DNA from: Bacteroidales bacterium
GTDB taxonomy: Bacteria; Bacteroidota; Bacteroidia; Bacteroidales; UBA3824
Reading direction: 5' to 3'
NCBI GenBank assembly: GCA_017417315.1
Contig: JAFPZK010000064.1
Location: 1 to 41,923, forward strand
Length of the DNA stretch: 41,923 nt
Below are positions 34,667 to 41,923 of this stretch, piece after piece; the first letter of the stretch is position 1, and each line of letters opens with the position of its first letter. A program made the position numbers and the translations under genes. Below the pieces are notes generated by a model. It ran no database searches, had not been told where the DNA came from, and saw only the letters and a list, made by a program, of their open reading frames with translations.

Positions 34667-35119
34667 TTAGTAACGTCCGCCTTTCATAACTCTGTCAAGT
34701 TCTCTTGCACTTTCACGCTCCTTTATTGACTCGCGTTTGTCAGCCATTTTTTTACCGCGACAAAGTGCGATTTCAAGTTTTGCGTAACCTTTTTCGGTAA
34801 CAAACATTCGTATCGGCACGATTGTAAGACCAACATTCTGAATCTTTTTTTCGAGTTTCAGAAGTTCGCGTTTTGTCAAAAGCAACTTTCTTTCACGTCT
34901 GGGGTCATGATTTACATATCCGCCGTGAGAATATTCTCCGATGTACATTCTCACATACAATTCACCCTTGTCAAAAGAGCAGAAAGAATCCACAAGCGAG
35001 GCTTTGCCGCCGCGTATGGATTTTATTTCCGTTCCCAACAGTTGAATTCCGGCAATATACTTTTCCAAAAATTCGTACTGAAAAGAGGCTTTTTTATTTT
35101 TTATGTTAATATCTGACAT
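34667..35119 (-). CDS. smpB: SsrA-binding protein SmpB
   Basis: SmpB binds tmRNA and delivers it to stalled ribosomes. The 150-residue length is standard. NKKASFQYEFLEKYIAGIQLLGTEIKS is the conserved N-terminal core, HDPRRERKLLL the central motif, and the basic tail KKMADKRESIKERE is the part that enters the mRNA channel. It starts 24 bases after recN and is followed by the HExxH/propeller gene. The ssrA gene itself is not seen in this window. Confidence 0.97.
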   Translation of the reverse strand: MSDINIKNKKASFQYEFLEKYIAGIQLLGTEIKSIRGGKASLVDSFCSFDKGELYVRMYIGEYSHGGYVNHDPRRERKLLLTKRELLKLEKKIQNVGLTIVPIRMFVTEKGYAKLEIALCRGKKMADKRESIKERESARELDRVMKGGRY

Positions 35120-35143
35120 AATTTCACCTTATTAATATAGTTT

Positions 35144-36802
35144 TTAAATTTGTAGCAACTCTTTTGCATTTTCGAGAGCCGCCGCCGAGATTTTTTCTCC
35201 TGACAACATTCCGGCAATTTCCATAACACGTTCATTATCATCAAGTTCTTTGATGTCAGAACGAATAATGCCGTCTTCTTCGTGTTTGAAAACTTTGAAA
35301 TGATGACTTCCTTTTGCAGCAACCTGCGGCAAATGCGTTATACAAATAACCTGCATAAAACCGGCAATTTTTTTGAACATCTGACCCGTTTTTCCAGCAA
35401 CATCGCCCGAAATTCCCGTATCAATTTCGTCAAAAATAATAGTCGGCAGTTTTGTTGAACGCGACAAAATATATTTCAAACACAACATCAAACGCGACAA
35501 TTCACCACCCGAAGCCGTTTTTGACAAGTCTGAAAGCGGAACATTTTTATTAGCCGAAAACATAAATTTTATCCCGTCCTTACCGTTAGGCAAGAAATCC
35601 GATGACAAAGAAAATTCTGCGTCAAATCTGCCGTCCGGGATTCCGAGCGACGAAAGCAAAGCCACAACTTCGGTTTTAAGACCCTCGATTGCATTTTTGC
35701 GGCTCTGCGTGATTTTTTCTGCCGAAAGAGTAAGTTGACTTTCAATTTCCTTCAACTGTTTTTTCAAATCCGAAATCCTCTCGTCTGAGGTATCAATCAA
35801 ATCAAGACGTTTTTTCAATTCGTCCCTTTGACGAATCAGTTCTTCGACAGTGGAAACAGAAAACTTCTTTTGCAAATTGTAAATCGTTGTCAGTCTTGAA
35901 TTTACAAAATCCAACCTTTCGGGAGAATATTCCGTATTTTCGTTAAGTGAGTCAAGTTCTCTACCAATATCATCAAGTTCGATGTACGCGCTCTGAATCC
36001 TTGACGAAAGTTCTTGTGCCTTCGGATAATAAGCCGCGATTTTGTTGAGTTCGTTTTCCGCCTCTTTGAGTTTTTGCAAAACCGTGCCTTCTTCCGCGCT
36101 GATTATCAGCATAGAAGAGGTTGAAACAGCGATTTTAATATCTTCGTTATGAGTTAAGATGTCAAGTTCGTCTTCCAACTCCTTCTGCTCGCCTTCTTGA
36201 AGCGCGGCTTTTGCAAGTTCGTCATAACGGAAATGCAGATACTCGGACTCTTTTTGAGCCTCAGAAGCCTGTTTTTCAAGAGCCATAACCTCAGATTTTG
36301 TCTTACGGTATTTTTCATAAAGCCCCTGATACTCAGAAAGTAAAGCCTGATTTTTGGCGAAAGCGTCCAAAACTCCCGTCTGAAAACTTTCACCGAAAAT
36401 TTCCAAAGTCTTGTGCTGAGAATGAATGTCAATCAAAAAATTTCCTAATTCTTTCAACTGATTTAAGTTGACGGGCGTATCATTGATAAACGACCGCGAC
36501 TTACCGGAGTCGAGAATTTCCCTTCTGATTGTCGTAATATCCTCATAATCAAGGTCGTTTTCGTCAAAAAAGGGCTTTAAATTATAATTTGAAACATCAA
36601 ACTGCGCCTCCACGACAGTCTTTTTTTCGCCTTGTTTTATGACGGAACTATCTGCCCTCGCACCCGTTACGAGCGAAAGCGCACCCATCAAAATAGACTT
36701 TCCAGCACCCGTTTCGCCGGTTATGACAGTCAAGCCGTCCCTAAAATTAATCAAAGACTCCGAAATCAGGGCGTAATTTGATATTTTCAGTTGTAAAAGC
36801 AT
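35144..36802 (-). CDS. recN: DNA repair protein RecN
   Basis: An SMC-like ATPase that acts in double-strand break repair. The 552-residue protein has Walker A GETGAGKS (about 29-36), two antiparallel coiled-coil arms (about 155-365), and a C-terminal half-domain with the signature KTASGGELSRLMLCLK, Walker B PTIIFDEIDTGISGDVAGK and the D-loop. The family N terminus MLLQLKISNYALI fixes the start. It lies between a small lipoprotein gene (gap 16) and smpB (gap 24). Confidence 0.97.
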   Translation of the reverse strand: MLLQLKISNYALISESLINFRDGLTVITGETGAGKSILMGALSLVTGARADSSVIKQGEKKTVVEAQFDVSNYNLKPFFDENDLDYEDITTIRREILDSGKSRSFINDTPVNLNQLKELGNFLIDIHSQHKTLEIFGESFQTGVLDAFAKNQALLSEYQGLYEKYRKTKSEVMALEKQASEAQKESEYLHFRYDELAKAALQEGEQKELEDELDILTHNEDIKIAVSTSSMLIISAEEGTVLQKLKEAENELNKIAAYYPKAQELSSRIQSAYIELDDIGRELDSLNENTEYSPERLDFVNSRLTTIYNLQKKFSVSTVEELIRQRDELKKRLDLIDTSDERISDLKKQLKEIESQLTLSAEKITQSRKNAIEGLKTEVVALLSSLGIPDGRFDAEFSLSSDFLPNGKDGIKFMFSANKNVPLSDLSKTASGGELSRLMLCLKYILSRSTKLPTIIFDEIDTGISGDVAGKTGQMFKKIAGFMQVICITHLPQVAAKGSHHFKVFKHEEDGIIRSDIKELDDNERVMEIAGMLSGEKISAAALENAKELLQI

Positions 36803-36818
36803 TTCTTTATTTTAAAAA

Positions 36819-37097
36819 TTAATTATTCTCCGTAAAACCGTCCATGCCGCAAACGGGACAAACCTGATTTTCATCGTCAGAAGAAAAATCCCTGTTCGGA
36901 CAAATATATTTTTTGGTCAAATCGGGTTTTGAAGCCTCCTGAGCAGGTTTTTGAGCCTCAGCGGGCTGCGAAACTTCTTGTTTTACAGGCTCTTGTTTTG
37001 CGGGTTCTTGTTTTTGCTGATTATTGTTAGCACCACCGCATGAAACTACGCTTCCGGCAACAGCCAAAGCGCAAACAAATGATAAAACTTTTTTCAT
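36819..37097 (-). CDS. Small lipoprotein with a Cys-rich metal-site-like tail
   Basis: A 92-residue lipoprotein with lipobox SVVSC (C20). A low-complexity linker of KQEPA/KQEPV repeats (about 28-58) follows. The C-terminal segment is YICPN then QVCPVCGMDGFTEN, which resembles the heavy-metal-binding domain of copper-handling proteins (pattern YTCPMHP...CPKCGM). I infer metal binding at the periplasmic face or cell surface, but the motif lacks the usual Met-His pair. It is in a tight unit between an uncharacterised lipoprotein and recN. Confidence 0.75.
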   Translation of the reverse strand: MKKVLSFVCALAVAGSVVSCGGANNNQQKQEPAKQEPVKQEVSQPAEAQKPAQEASKPDLTKKYICPNRDFSSDDENQVCPVCGMDGFTENN

Positions 37098-37113
37098 CTT
37101 TTCTTGTATTTTT

Positions 37114-37560
37114 TTAAAATTTTAAACTTAAATCCACTACATTATTGAGAATTTCATAACAGTAAAAACCGTTACATTCGTGTCCGTCAGCATCAAGCCT
37201 TGCATGAACGGGGACAATAATAGAATCACCGTTTTTGCAATATTTTGCGGCGTAAGTGTATGTCCCGAGCGGCAAACTATCAACTAATCTTGACTTGTCA
37301 GCCAAATATTCCCTGACGATTGTGCCGTTAAGATTGCCTTCGTGAATTTCTACCTTAACGTTCTTATTTTCAGCATTAATGCTGACACGCAAAGTAATTT
37401 CGGCAGCCTTAGGTTTATCGGTATAAACCGTATCTTTGTTTTGACACGAACAATCCTCGGAGTCTTTATAAAAAAAATCCCCGTTGTCCGACGACAAAAC
37501 GTTAGCGTCCTTACACGCAAAAAACGTTGTTATAAAAAGCAATATAAAAAACTTTTTCAT
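37114..37560 (-). CDS. Cys-rich lipoprotein of unknown function
   Basis: A 148-residue protein with lipobox FFAC near residue 16. The mature part has a CSCQ motif near 39-41, beta-strand stretches such as AEITLRVSINAENKNVKVEI that resemble a small beta-sandwich, and further cysteines near the C terminus. I do not recognise a family. It begins 2 bases after the GH43 stop and ends 16 before the next lipoprotein gene. Confidence 0.72.
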   Translation of the reverse strand: MKKFFILLFITTFFACKDANVLSSDNGDFFYKDSEDCSCQNKDTVYTDKPKAAEITLRVSINAENKNVKVEIHEGNLNGTIVREYLADKSRLVDSLPLGTYTYAAKYCKNGDSIIVPVHARLDADGHECNGFYCYEILNNVVDLSLKF

Positions 37561-37562
37561 AA

Positions 37563-39122
37563 TTATTTCCCTTGATAATCAAACCATTCCACAATAGTTT
37601 CGGCTTTTGAACCCTGAGATTTTTTCCCTGAAAAAATTCCCAAAACATTACCCGTAAAACCGCCTGCAACCTCGGTGCTGAGATATACTGCACTCATTTG
37701 AGTCAAAGGCTTAAAAGTCTTATTGTCAAGCGAATAACTAAATTTATAAGCCTCATTAGTCCCCTCAATTCTGAGATAAACTTTTTTCGCGGAAATTTTT
37801 TCAGAGGCTTTTTCAGCGGCTAAATCCCTTAATTTGTACCTAACTGACACCGAACCGTCTTTCAAGACAATATCATAATGCGATGACTGATCCTGAAAAA
37901 CCGTTAGACCCGCCTCGTCGCCGGACGAGAAATTTTGGGTTTCCAAAACCGCAGTTGCCGTAAAATCAATATGTTCCTGTCTCAAAGCAATGAACGTAGG
38001 CGAGATAGTTTCAGGACAATCAAGACCTTGATAAGAGGCTTTCAAGGTTAATTTTTTTCCGTCAAGTACATAATTTTTCATATCGGGATTCCGCAAAAAC
38101 AACCACTCAGGCGAAAATTGTTTTTGATTGAAAACCGTGTTTGAGGCTTTTTTCTCAAACGGCTTCAACGGCAAAGTCGGGCATACAATGTTTTCGTCAA
38201 TCGTTCCGTTTCCGTTGACCACGGGCCAGCCGTTTTTAGGCCAACTGACAGGGGCAAGATAGGTTTCTCTGCCGGTATTGTGAAAGTTTCCGTTTTGCGT
38301 CCTGAACGCCAAACAAACCATCCACCAACTTCCGTCCTGAGCCTGAACCAAATCCGCATGTCCCGTTCCCTGAATTTTTCTTCCCTGAGCCGCCTGACAA
38401 AAATTCGTCAAAATCGGATTTGCGGGATTACTTTCGTAAGGTCCGTAGATATTTTTTGAACGCGCAATCGTAACTTTATGACCGAACTCCGTCCCGCCTT
38501 CGGCAAGCATTAAATAATAATAGCCGTCCTTTTTATAAATATGAGGTGCCTCGGGGTAACGTCCGCCCGTACCGTTCCAAATATTACGACTTTCTGAGAG
38601 TTGCTCGCCGGTTTTCGGATTAATTTCACAAAGCCAAATGCCGTCATCAGGGTTTGAAACCATAAAAGTTTTACCGTTTTCAAAATATAACGAGGGGTCG
38701 ATTCCGCCTTGTTTCAAAAAAACGGGGTCAGACCATTTGTCGTTAATATCTTCGGTATAAACCAAAAAATTGCCGCCCGGAGTAACGTTGACATTTGTTA
38801 CAATCATATAAAAAGTGCCGTTATGATAACGGATAGTCGGTGCGTAAATTCCTGTCCAAAAGTTAGTTCCACTTAAAGGGAGTTGATTTTCACGGTCTAA
38901 AACGTTGCCGATTTGCTCCCAATTAATAAGGTCTTTTGAGTGAAAAAGCGGCACACCCGGAAAATAACAGAAACTACTATTAACAAGATAAAAGTCGTCC
39001 CCTACCCTACAAACCGACGGGTCAGGGTGATAACCCGGAATAACGGGGTTCTTATATCCTTGCGAAACCGCTGAACCACAAATACTTGCAGACAAAACCG
39101 CTGCTATAAAAAATTGTTTCAT
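37563..39122 (-). CDS. Secreted GH43 glycoside hydrolase (beta-xylosidase/arabinofuranosidase-like)
   Basis: A 519-residue secreted enzyme. The signal peptide (about 1-20) is followed by the GH43 five-bladed propeller, with catalytic Asp34 in GYHPDPSV, pKa-modulating Asp142 in GGIDPSLYFENG and acid Glu191 in RYPEAPHIY. A C-terminal beta-sandwich (about 310-519) matches the DUF1349-like domain usual in xylosidase-type subfamilies. It probably removes xylose or arabinose from plant polysaccharides or oligosaccharides; no SusCD pair is nearby. I start at ATG 39122; the frame to 39152 would begin with TTG inside the promoter box at 39150-39157. Confidence 0.92.
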   Translation of the reverse strand: MKQFFIAAVLSASICGSAVSQGYKNPVIPGYHPDPSVCRVGDDFYLVNSSFCYFPGVPLFHSKDLINWEQIGNVLDRENQLPLSGTNFWTGIYAPTIRYHNGTFYMIVTNVNVTPGGNFLVYTEDINDKWSDPVFLKQGGIDPSLYFENGKTFMVSNPDDGIWLCEINPKTGEQLSESRNIWNGTGGRYPEAPHIYKKDGYYYLMLAEGGTEFGHKVTIARSKNIYGPYESNPANPILTNFCQAAQGRKIQGTGHADLVQAQDGSWWMVCLAFRTQNGNFHNTGRETYLAPVSWPKNGWPVVNGNGTIDENIVCPTLPLKPFEKKASNTVFNQKQFSPEWLFLRNPDMKNYVLDGKKLTLKASYQGLDCPETISPTFIALRQEHIDFTATAVLETQNFSSGDEAGLTVFQDQSSHYDIVLKDGSVSVRYKLRDLAAEKASEKISAKKVYLRIEGTNEAYKFSYSLDNKTFKPLTQMSAVYLSTEVAGGFTGNVLGIFSGKKSQGSKAETIVEWFDYQGK

Positions 39123-39149
39123 TACTGATGTTAATATTAAAATTTTCTG

Positions 39150-39181
39150 CAAAGTTAAAAATTAAGAAAAAATACTGCAAA
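39150..39181 (-). promoter_or_regulatory. Promoter of the GH43-recN-smpB run
   Basis: On the minus strand TTTG (39178-39181) is followed after 20 bases by TAACTTTG (39150-39157), 27 bases before the GH43 start. No other comparable box is seen before the following five genes. Confidence 0.7.
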
Positions 39182-39210
39182 TTTTAACTTTTAATTTTAC
39201 AAATTTTTTA

Positions 39211-39218
39211 TACCTTTG
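39211..39218 (+). promoter_or_regulatory. -7 promoter element of the plus-strand lipoprotein gene
   Basis: TACCTTTG, a perfect -7 box, lies 19 bases ahead of the ATG at 39238. The -33 position shows only CTTT/TTTA, so this half is weak. It is divergent from the GH43 promoter 54 bases away. Confidence 0.55.
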
Positions 39219-39237
39219 CACCGTGAATTTTTAGAAT

Positions 39238-39846
39238 ATGCACTTTAAAAGAACGATATTAGCGGTTTGTGTATCCTCAACGTTGCTTGCCTGCGGGGGG
39301 AAATATGCTGATATTCAGATAGACAGCGAAGATGTTAAGGGTTTTGTAAACGCATACAATGTCTTCAATGCTAATCATCAGGATTTTTTAACATATATTA
39401 ATAGTGTTGACAAACCTGATTCTACACAAATCGGCAAATATCATGATATTATGTATATTCTTAACGTTCAAGGGTTTCCTGATGTTGAATACTTTTGTGC
39501 AGTCAACAAAAAGTTAAAACCGTACTTGGACGTTATAAAAGAAAATCCCGACATTGAACGCTATCCGGGAATCGGCACGGCAGATTTGTCTTTTATTGAA
39601 GAAGGCGAAAAGCAATACCGTAAGTTCTTGGAAGACAGCACATTATCAGCAAAAGACAAAGAGTTTTTCCGTCAACAAATGGCGCAAATAGAAACTACAA
39701 AAGTCGATTTGTTTGATAAACAAGAAAAAAACCGTATTTGGGTTCAAATTGTGCGTTCAAAAGCAACTAAATGTACGGACGTTGTTTTGACTGATTTGGA
39801 AATTATGCAACTTACAGCCTTAACAGGTGAAATAGAACGGTTATAA
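39238..39846 (+). CDS. Lipoprotein of unknown function
   Basis: A 202-residue protein with signal sequence and lipobox LLAC (C19), followed by GGK. The mature part is helical and acidic, without cysteines in a motif or recognisable domain. It is alone on the plus strand, divergent from GH43, and is followed after 116 bases by the T9SS-like small protein. A weak hairpin (39850-39856 with 39868-39874) lies just after its stop. Confidence 0.75.
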   Translation: MHFKRTILAVCVSSTLLACGGKYADIQIDSEDVKGFVNAYNVFNANHQDFLTYINSVDKPDSTQIGKYHDIMYILNVQGFPDVEYFCAVNKKLKPYLDVIKENPDIERYPGIGTADLSFIEEGEKQYRKFLEDSTLSAKDKEFFRQQMAQIETTKVDLFDKQEKNRIWVQIVRSKATKCTDVVLTDLEIMQLTALTGEIERL

Positions 39847-39962
39847 CAGGGTTTTGTTAATTTATGTCAAAACCATTAAAAAAAGTTGCAGAATTATGAA
39901 ACAAATCTTAAATTTACACGTTATTTAAAGTAGAACAATATAAAAAAAATCAAGAAAAGATT

Positions 39963-40322
39963 ATGAAAGGATTAAGATTTGTTCTGTCTACGGTAGCCTT
40001 GGTATTTGCAGTTAATTTTGCAAGTGCCCAGACAACAGACGGAGCGGAGAGTGCGGGGCTCTTGAATACATCGGAATCGTCCACCGCACTCACTTCAAAT
40101 GAAGAGATGAAAGAGCAGGTAAAAGTTTGGCCTGAGGTTTCCTCTATTAAAATTATGGTAGATGTTGACAAAATTGAAGAAGTTAACATTTATAGTTGCA
40201 CCGGAAGATTGGTGAAGACCCAAAAAATTGAAAAAGGTCAAGGTATCAATATCGAGACACTTATGCCGGGTGCATATACCGTAAAGGTAGGAACCAAAGT
40301 AGGCAAATTTACCAAAAAGTAG
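39963..40322 (+). CDS. Small secreted protein with a T9SS-like C-terminal domain
   Basis: A 119-residue protein. A signal peptide (1-22, cleavage after ASA) leads to a short Ser/Thr/Glu linker (about 23-55). Residues about 56-119 then resemble a type A T9SS sorting domain: VNIYSCTGRLVKTQKI, the IETLMPGAYTVKVGT segment and a final GKFTKK. Such domains normally end large exported enzymes; here no cargo precedes it. It could be a stand-alone surface protein, a remnant, or an unrelated beta-sandwich. No T9SS machinery genes are in the window. Confidence 0.72.
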   Translation: MKGLRFVLSTVALVFAVNFASAQTTDGAESAGLLNTSESSTALTSNEEMKEQVKVWPEVSSIKIMVDVDKIEEVNIYSCTGRLVKTQKIEKGQGINIETLMPGAYTVKVGTKVGKFTKK

Positions 40323-40341
40323 TTACGCCAAAGATGTAAAA

Positions 40342-40390
40342 TGCGAAAAGGCGGGCTGTCCCAAAAGGGCAACCCTTTTCGTGTTTATAG
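40342..40390 (+). terminator. Terminator after the small T9SS-like protein gene
   Basis: CGAAAAGG (40344-40351) pairs with CCTTTTCG (40374-40381), enclosing an inner CCC/GGG stem and a GGGCTGTCCC element. It lies 20 bases past the stop and ends just before the convergent DUF4924 gene. The T tract after it is weak. Confidence 0.65.
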
Positions 40391-40393
40391 CGG

Positions 40394-40936
40394 TTAAAAA
40401 TCTATATCATCGTTGTCGTATTTTTTGTACTTTTCGCTAAGAATAGCCAAGAGTTTACTTATTTTTCCGACGGCAAATTCGGTGTCTTTTGTAATTTCTT
40501 TCTTTTGAAGCCTCAATAGCAGAATCATATACATCATCTCGAAACAAACTTCGATTTCCGAAGCACCTTGTTTCTTAGTTATTGCTATGCTCTGACCGAT
40601 AACCGGCGCAGCTTCTTGATAAGCAAGTTTGTAGTCAGGGTGCAGAGGCGAGCGCAAAAGTTGAAGATGCAAATCGTTTAAATCGTCGATAACATTTTCA
40701 ATTTCTTGAAGATGTCCTTTTTGTTCGATTTTTTGATTCTTCATCAACTCAATAATATTCTCGTACCAATAACTAATCTGCTCGGTTAATTCCTGACTTT
40801 GAGCATACTGACTAATAATTTTTTGCTTTACAATTTCAAAATCGAGATTGCATGCCCGCATCAAATCCTCAATTTGAAACATATAAACAACATATTCAGC
40901 AATGTTTTCTTGTTTTTTTTGACGTGCTATCAACAT
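40394..40936 (-). CDS. DUF4924 family protein
   Basis: A 180-residue helical protein. The N terminus MLIARQKKQENIAEYVVYMFQ and IEDLMRACNLDFE match DUF4924, a family I know mainly from Bacteroidales, with no established function. No signal peptide or membrane segment is visible, so it is probably cytoplasmic. It begins 15 bases after the small secreted protein gene, likely cotranscribed. Confidence 0.85.
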   Translation of the reverse strand: MLIARQKKQENIAEYVVYMFQIEDLMRACNLDFEIVKQKIISQYAQSQELTEQISYWYENIIELMKNQKIEQKGHLQEIENVIDDLNDLHLQLLRSPLHPDYKLAYQEAAPVIGQSIAITKKQGASEIEVCFEMMYMILLLRLQKKEITKDTEFAVGKISKLLAILSEKYKKYDNDDIDF

Positions 40937-40951
40937 AGTTTTAATATATTT

Positions 40952-41320
40952 TTAGTTTTCGGGGACGGCAGAAATTGCAAATACCTTGCTTTTTTTTCCT
41001 GACGGAGTACGGAAATAAATGTCAAAATCCGTCGTCACTCCTTGTTTTGTACAGAAAGTATAATAAATATTTCCGTCATTGTCAAATTCTTTAACTTTAC
41101 CGGTATAAGTAAAATTTTCGCTATAACTGACAACGGCTTTTAAATTCTCTTTTTTATCATAACTGGTTTTAAAACAGACTTTTACAAGTATCGGCGTTTC
41201 AGAATTACAAGCGCAAGAGTCATAATAGCGGATATTTTTCAATTCCACGTCCAAGTCTTGCGCCGAAAGTTTTCCGATAGTCAAAACCGATAAAAAAAGT
41301 ATTATAAAAATAAGTTTCAT
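40952..41320 (-). CDS. Small secreted protein of unknown function
   Basis: A 122-residue protein with a signal peptide (about 1-20, MKLIFIILFLSVLTIGKLSA) and an all-beta-looking mature part with a DSCACNSET cysteine pair and SYSENFTYTGKVKEF strands. No family recognised. I use ATG 41320, which gives a standard signal peptide; the frame extends to 41344 and would overlap the upstream gene by 13 bases. Confidence 0.7.
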   Translation of the reverse strand: MKLIFIILFLSVLTIGKLSAQDLDVELKNIRYYDSCACNSETPILVKVCFKTSYDKKENLKAVVSYSENFTYTGKVKEFDNDGNIYYTFCTKQGVTTDFDIYFRTPSGKKSKVFAISAVPEN

Positions 41321-41331
41321 GCTAAAAATTG

Positions 41332-41923
41332 TCATTGATTGCAAAGAACCAAACGTTTGAGTTCGGGGATTTGATTGGTCGGGACTTTTAATATTTTAAC
41401 TGCTTTGTCAAAATCAAAACCGGCAGATATAAGGTTTTTGATGCTTTCAACGAGTTGTTCGGTGCGACCTTCGGCACGACCAATTTCCTTTACAGTCTTA
41501 TCTCTGTCATTACGAAGAAACTCCATTCCCCAAAAACCGTCATAATAGCCGCGTTCTTCTTCCGTTAAATCAAGACACAAGTCTAACGCCTCTTTGACTT
41601 CCTCATTTTCAAGCATAGCCTCTGAAATGTTTTCTTCGCCGGTTTTAGCGTTGATTGACGTTAAAAACTCTTGCCATAATTTCAGCATTTTACGCTGAGC
41701 ATAATTTTCAGGCTTGAACTTCGGCAATTCAACGCACACTATTTCAATGCCTTTGATTACGTGCGAGGGTTCATCAATCTCAGACATTCTATAACGGTGA
41801 TAATTTTTTTGTGTATCATTTTGATAAATATCGTTTAAGATATTAACGGAAAACACCTTTTTAACTTTGTAATGTTCTTCGCCTTTGGAATATAATGTTG
41901 CATAAACTTTTGCGCAATTATAA
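41332..41923 (-). CDS. PD-(D/E)XK nuclease-family transposase (Rpn-like), 5' end outside the window
   Basis: The reading frame is open to the right edge, so the start lies outside. The visible 197 codons begin YNCAKVYATLYSKGEEHYKV, then VFSVNILND and HRYRMSEID, matching the core of PDDEXK_2/Rpn family proteins that are abundant in Bacteroidales. The C-terminal part has the family pattern RNDRDKTVKEIGRAEGRTEQL and a final helical segment. The catalytic Asp/Glu-x-Lys residues would be in the missing part. Relatives act as DNA nucleases with recombination-promoting activity; their mobility is debated. Confidence 0.85.
   Translation of the reverse strand, partial: YNCAKVYATLYSKGEEHYKVKKVFSVNILNDIYQNDTQKNYHRYRMSEIDEPSHVIKGIEIVCVELPKFKPENYAQRKMLKLWQEFLTSINAKTGEENISEAMLENEEVKEALDLCLDLTEEERGYYDGFWGMEFLRNDRDKTVKEIGRAEGRTEQLVESIKNLISAGFDFDKAVKILKVPTNQIPELKRLVLCNQ

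Overview
The window is AT-rich DNA from a member of the Bacteroidota, most likely Bacteroidales-like. The evidence is a set of promoters of the form TTTG-N18-20-TAnnTTTG, family-specific proteins (DUF4924, DUF1573, DUF1015 beside serA/serC, Bacteroidota-type LptD, GWxTD protein, a T9SS C-terminal-domain-like protein, DUF4369/TlpA thioredoxin), and tRNA genes without an encoded CCA. Most of it is ordinary chromosome; signs of mobility are confined to a decayed transposase at the left edge, a toxin-antitoxin pair near 20 kb, and PD-(D/E)XK-type genes at 16.8-18.4 kb and at the right edge.

Layout. 0-0.7 kb: broken IS1249-like transposase. 0.8-3.5 kb (minus): DUF1573 protein, class I aminotransferase, a perfect 18-bp hairpin, then miaA. 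3.5-6.9 kb (minus): serC, serA and DUF1015, the serine-synthesis cluster, with two copies of a palindromic repeat flanking DUF1015. 7.1-7.6 kb (plus): three tRNA-Lys genes with promoter and terminator. 7.8-9.7 kb (minus): two identical tRNA-Arg genes, mlaD, queH. 9.8-13.8 kb (minus): lysC-thrC (threonine synthesis) and a tandem two-domain SiaB-like protein. 13.8-16.7 kb (minus): secreted unknown protein and pckA. 16.8-24.3 kb (minus): lptD, an ATP-grasp-like protein, antitoxin, toxin and a GWxTD lipoprotein packed head to tail, followed by an AAA-ATPase/nuclease gene with its own promoter.

24.4-31.8 kb: a plus-strand amidase gene converges on a TlpA-type lipoprotein; then a plus-strand run of HAD phosphatase, methyltransferase-like protein, nadE and metY, closed by a bidirectional terminator. 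31.8-39.1 kb (minus): a tight six-gene run of GH43 hydrolase, two small lipoproteins, recN, smpB and a large secreted HExxH/beta-propeller/beta-barrel protein. 39.2-40.3 kb (plus): a lipoprotein and a 119-residue protein that is little more than a signal peptide plus a T9SS-like C-terminal domain. 40.4-41.9 kb (minus): DUF4924, a small secreted protein and a nuclease/transposase gene cut by the window edge.

I see no CRISPR array, rRNA, prophage or obvious defence island. The observations most worth following up are the tandem SiaB protein, the HExxH/propeller/barrel protein, the ATP-grasp-like gene touching lptD, the cargo-free T9SS-like protein, the toxin-antitoxin pair embedded between envelope genes, and the palindromic repeat family.
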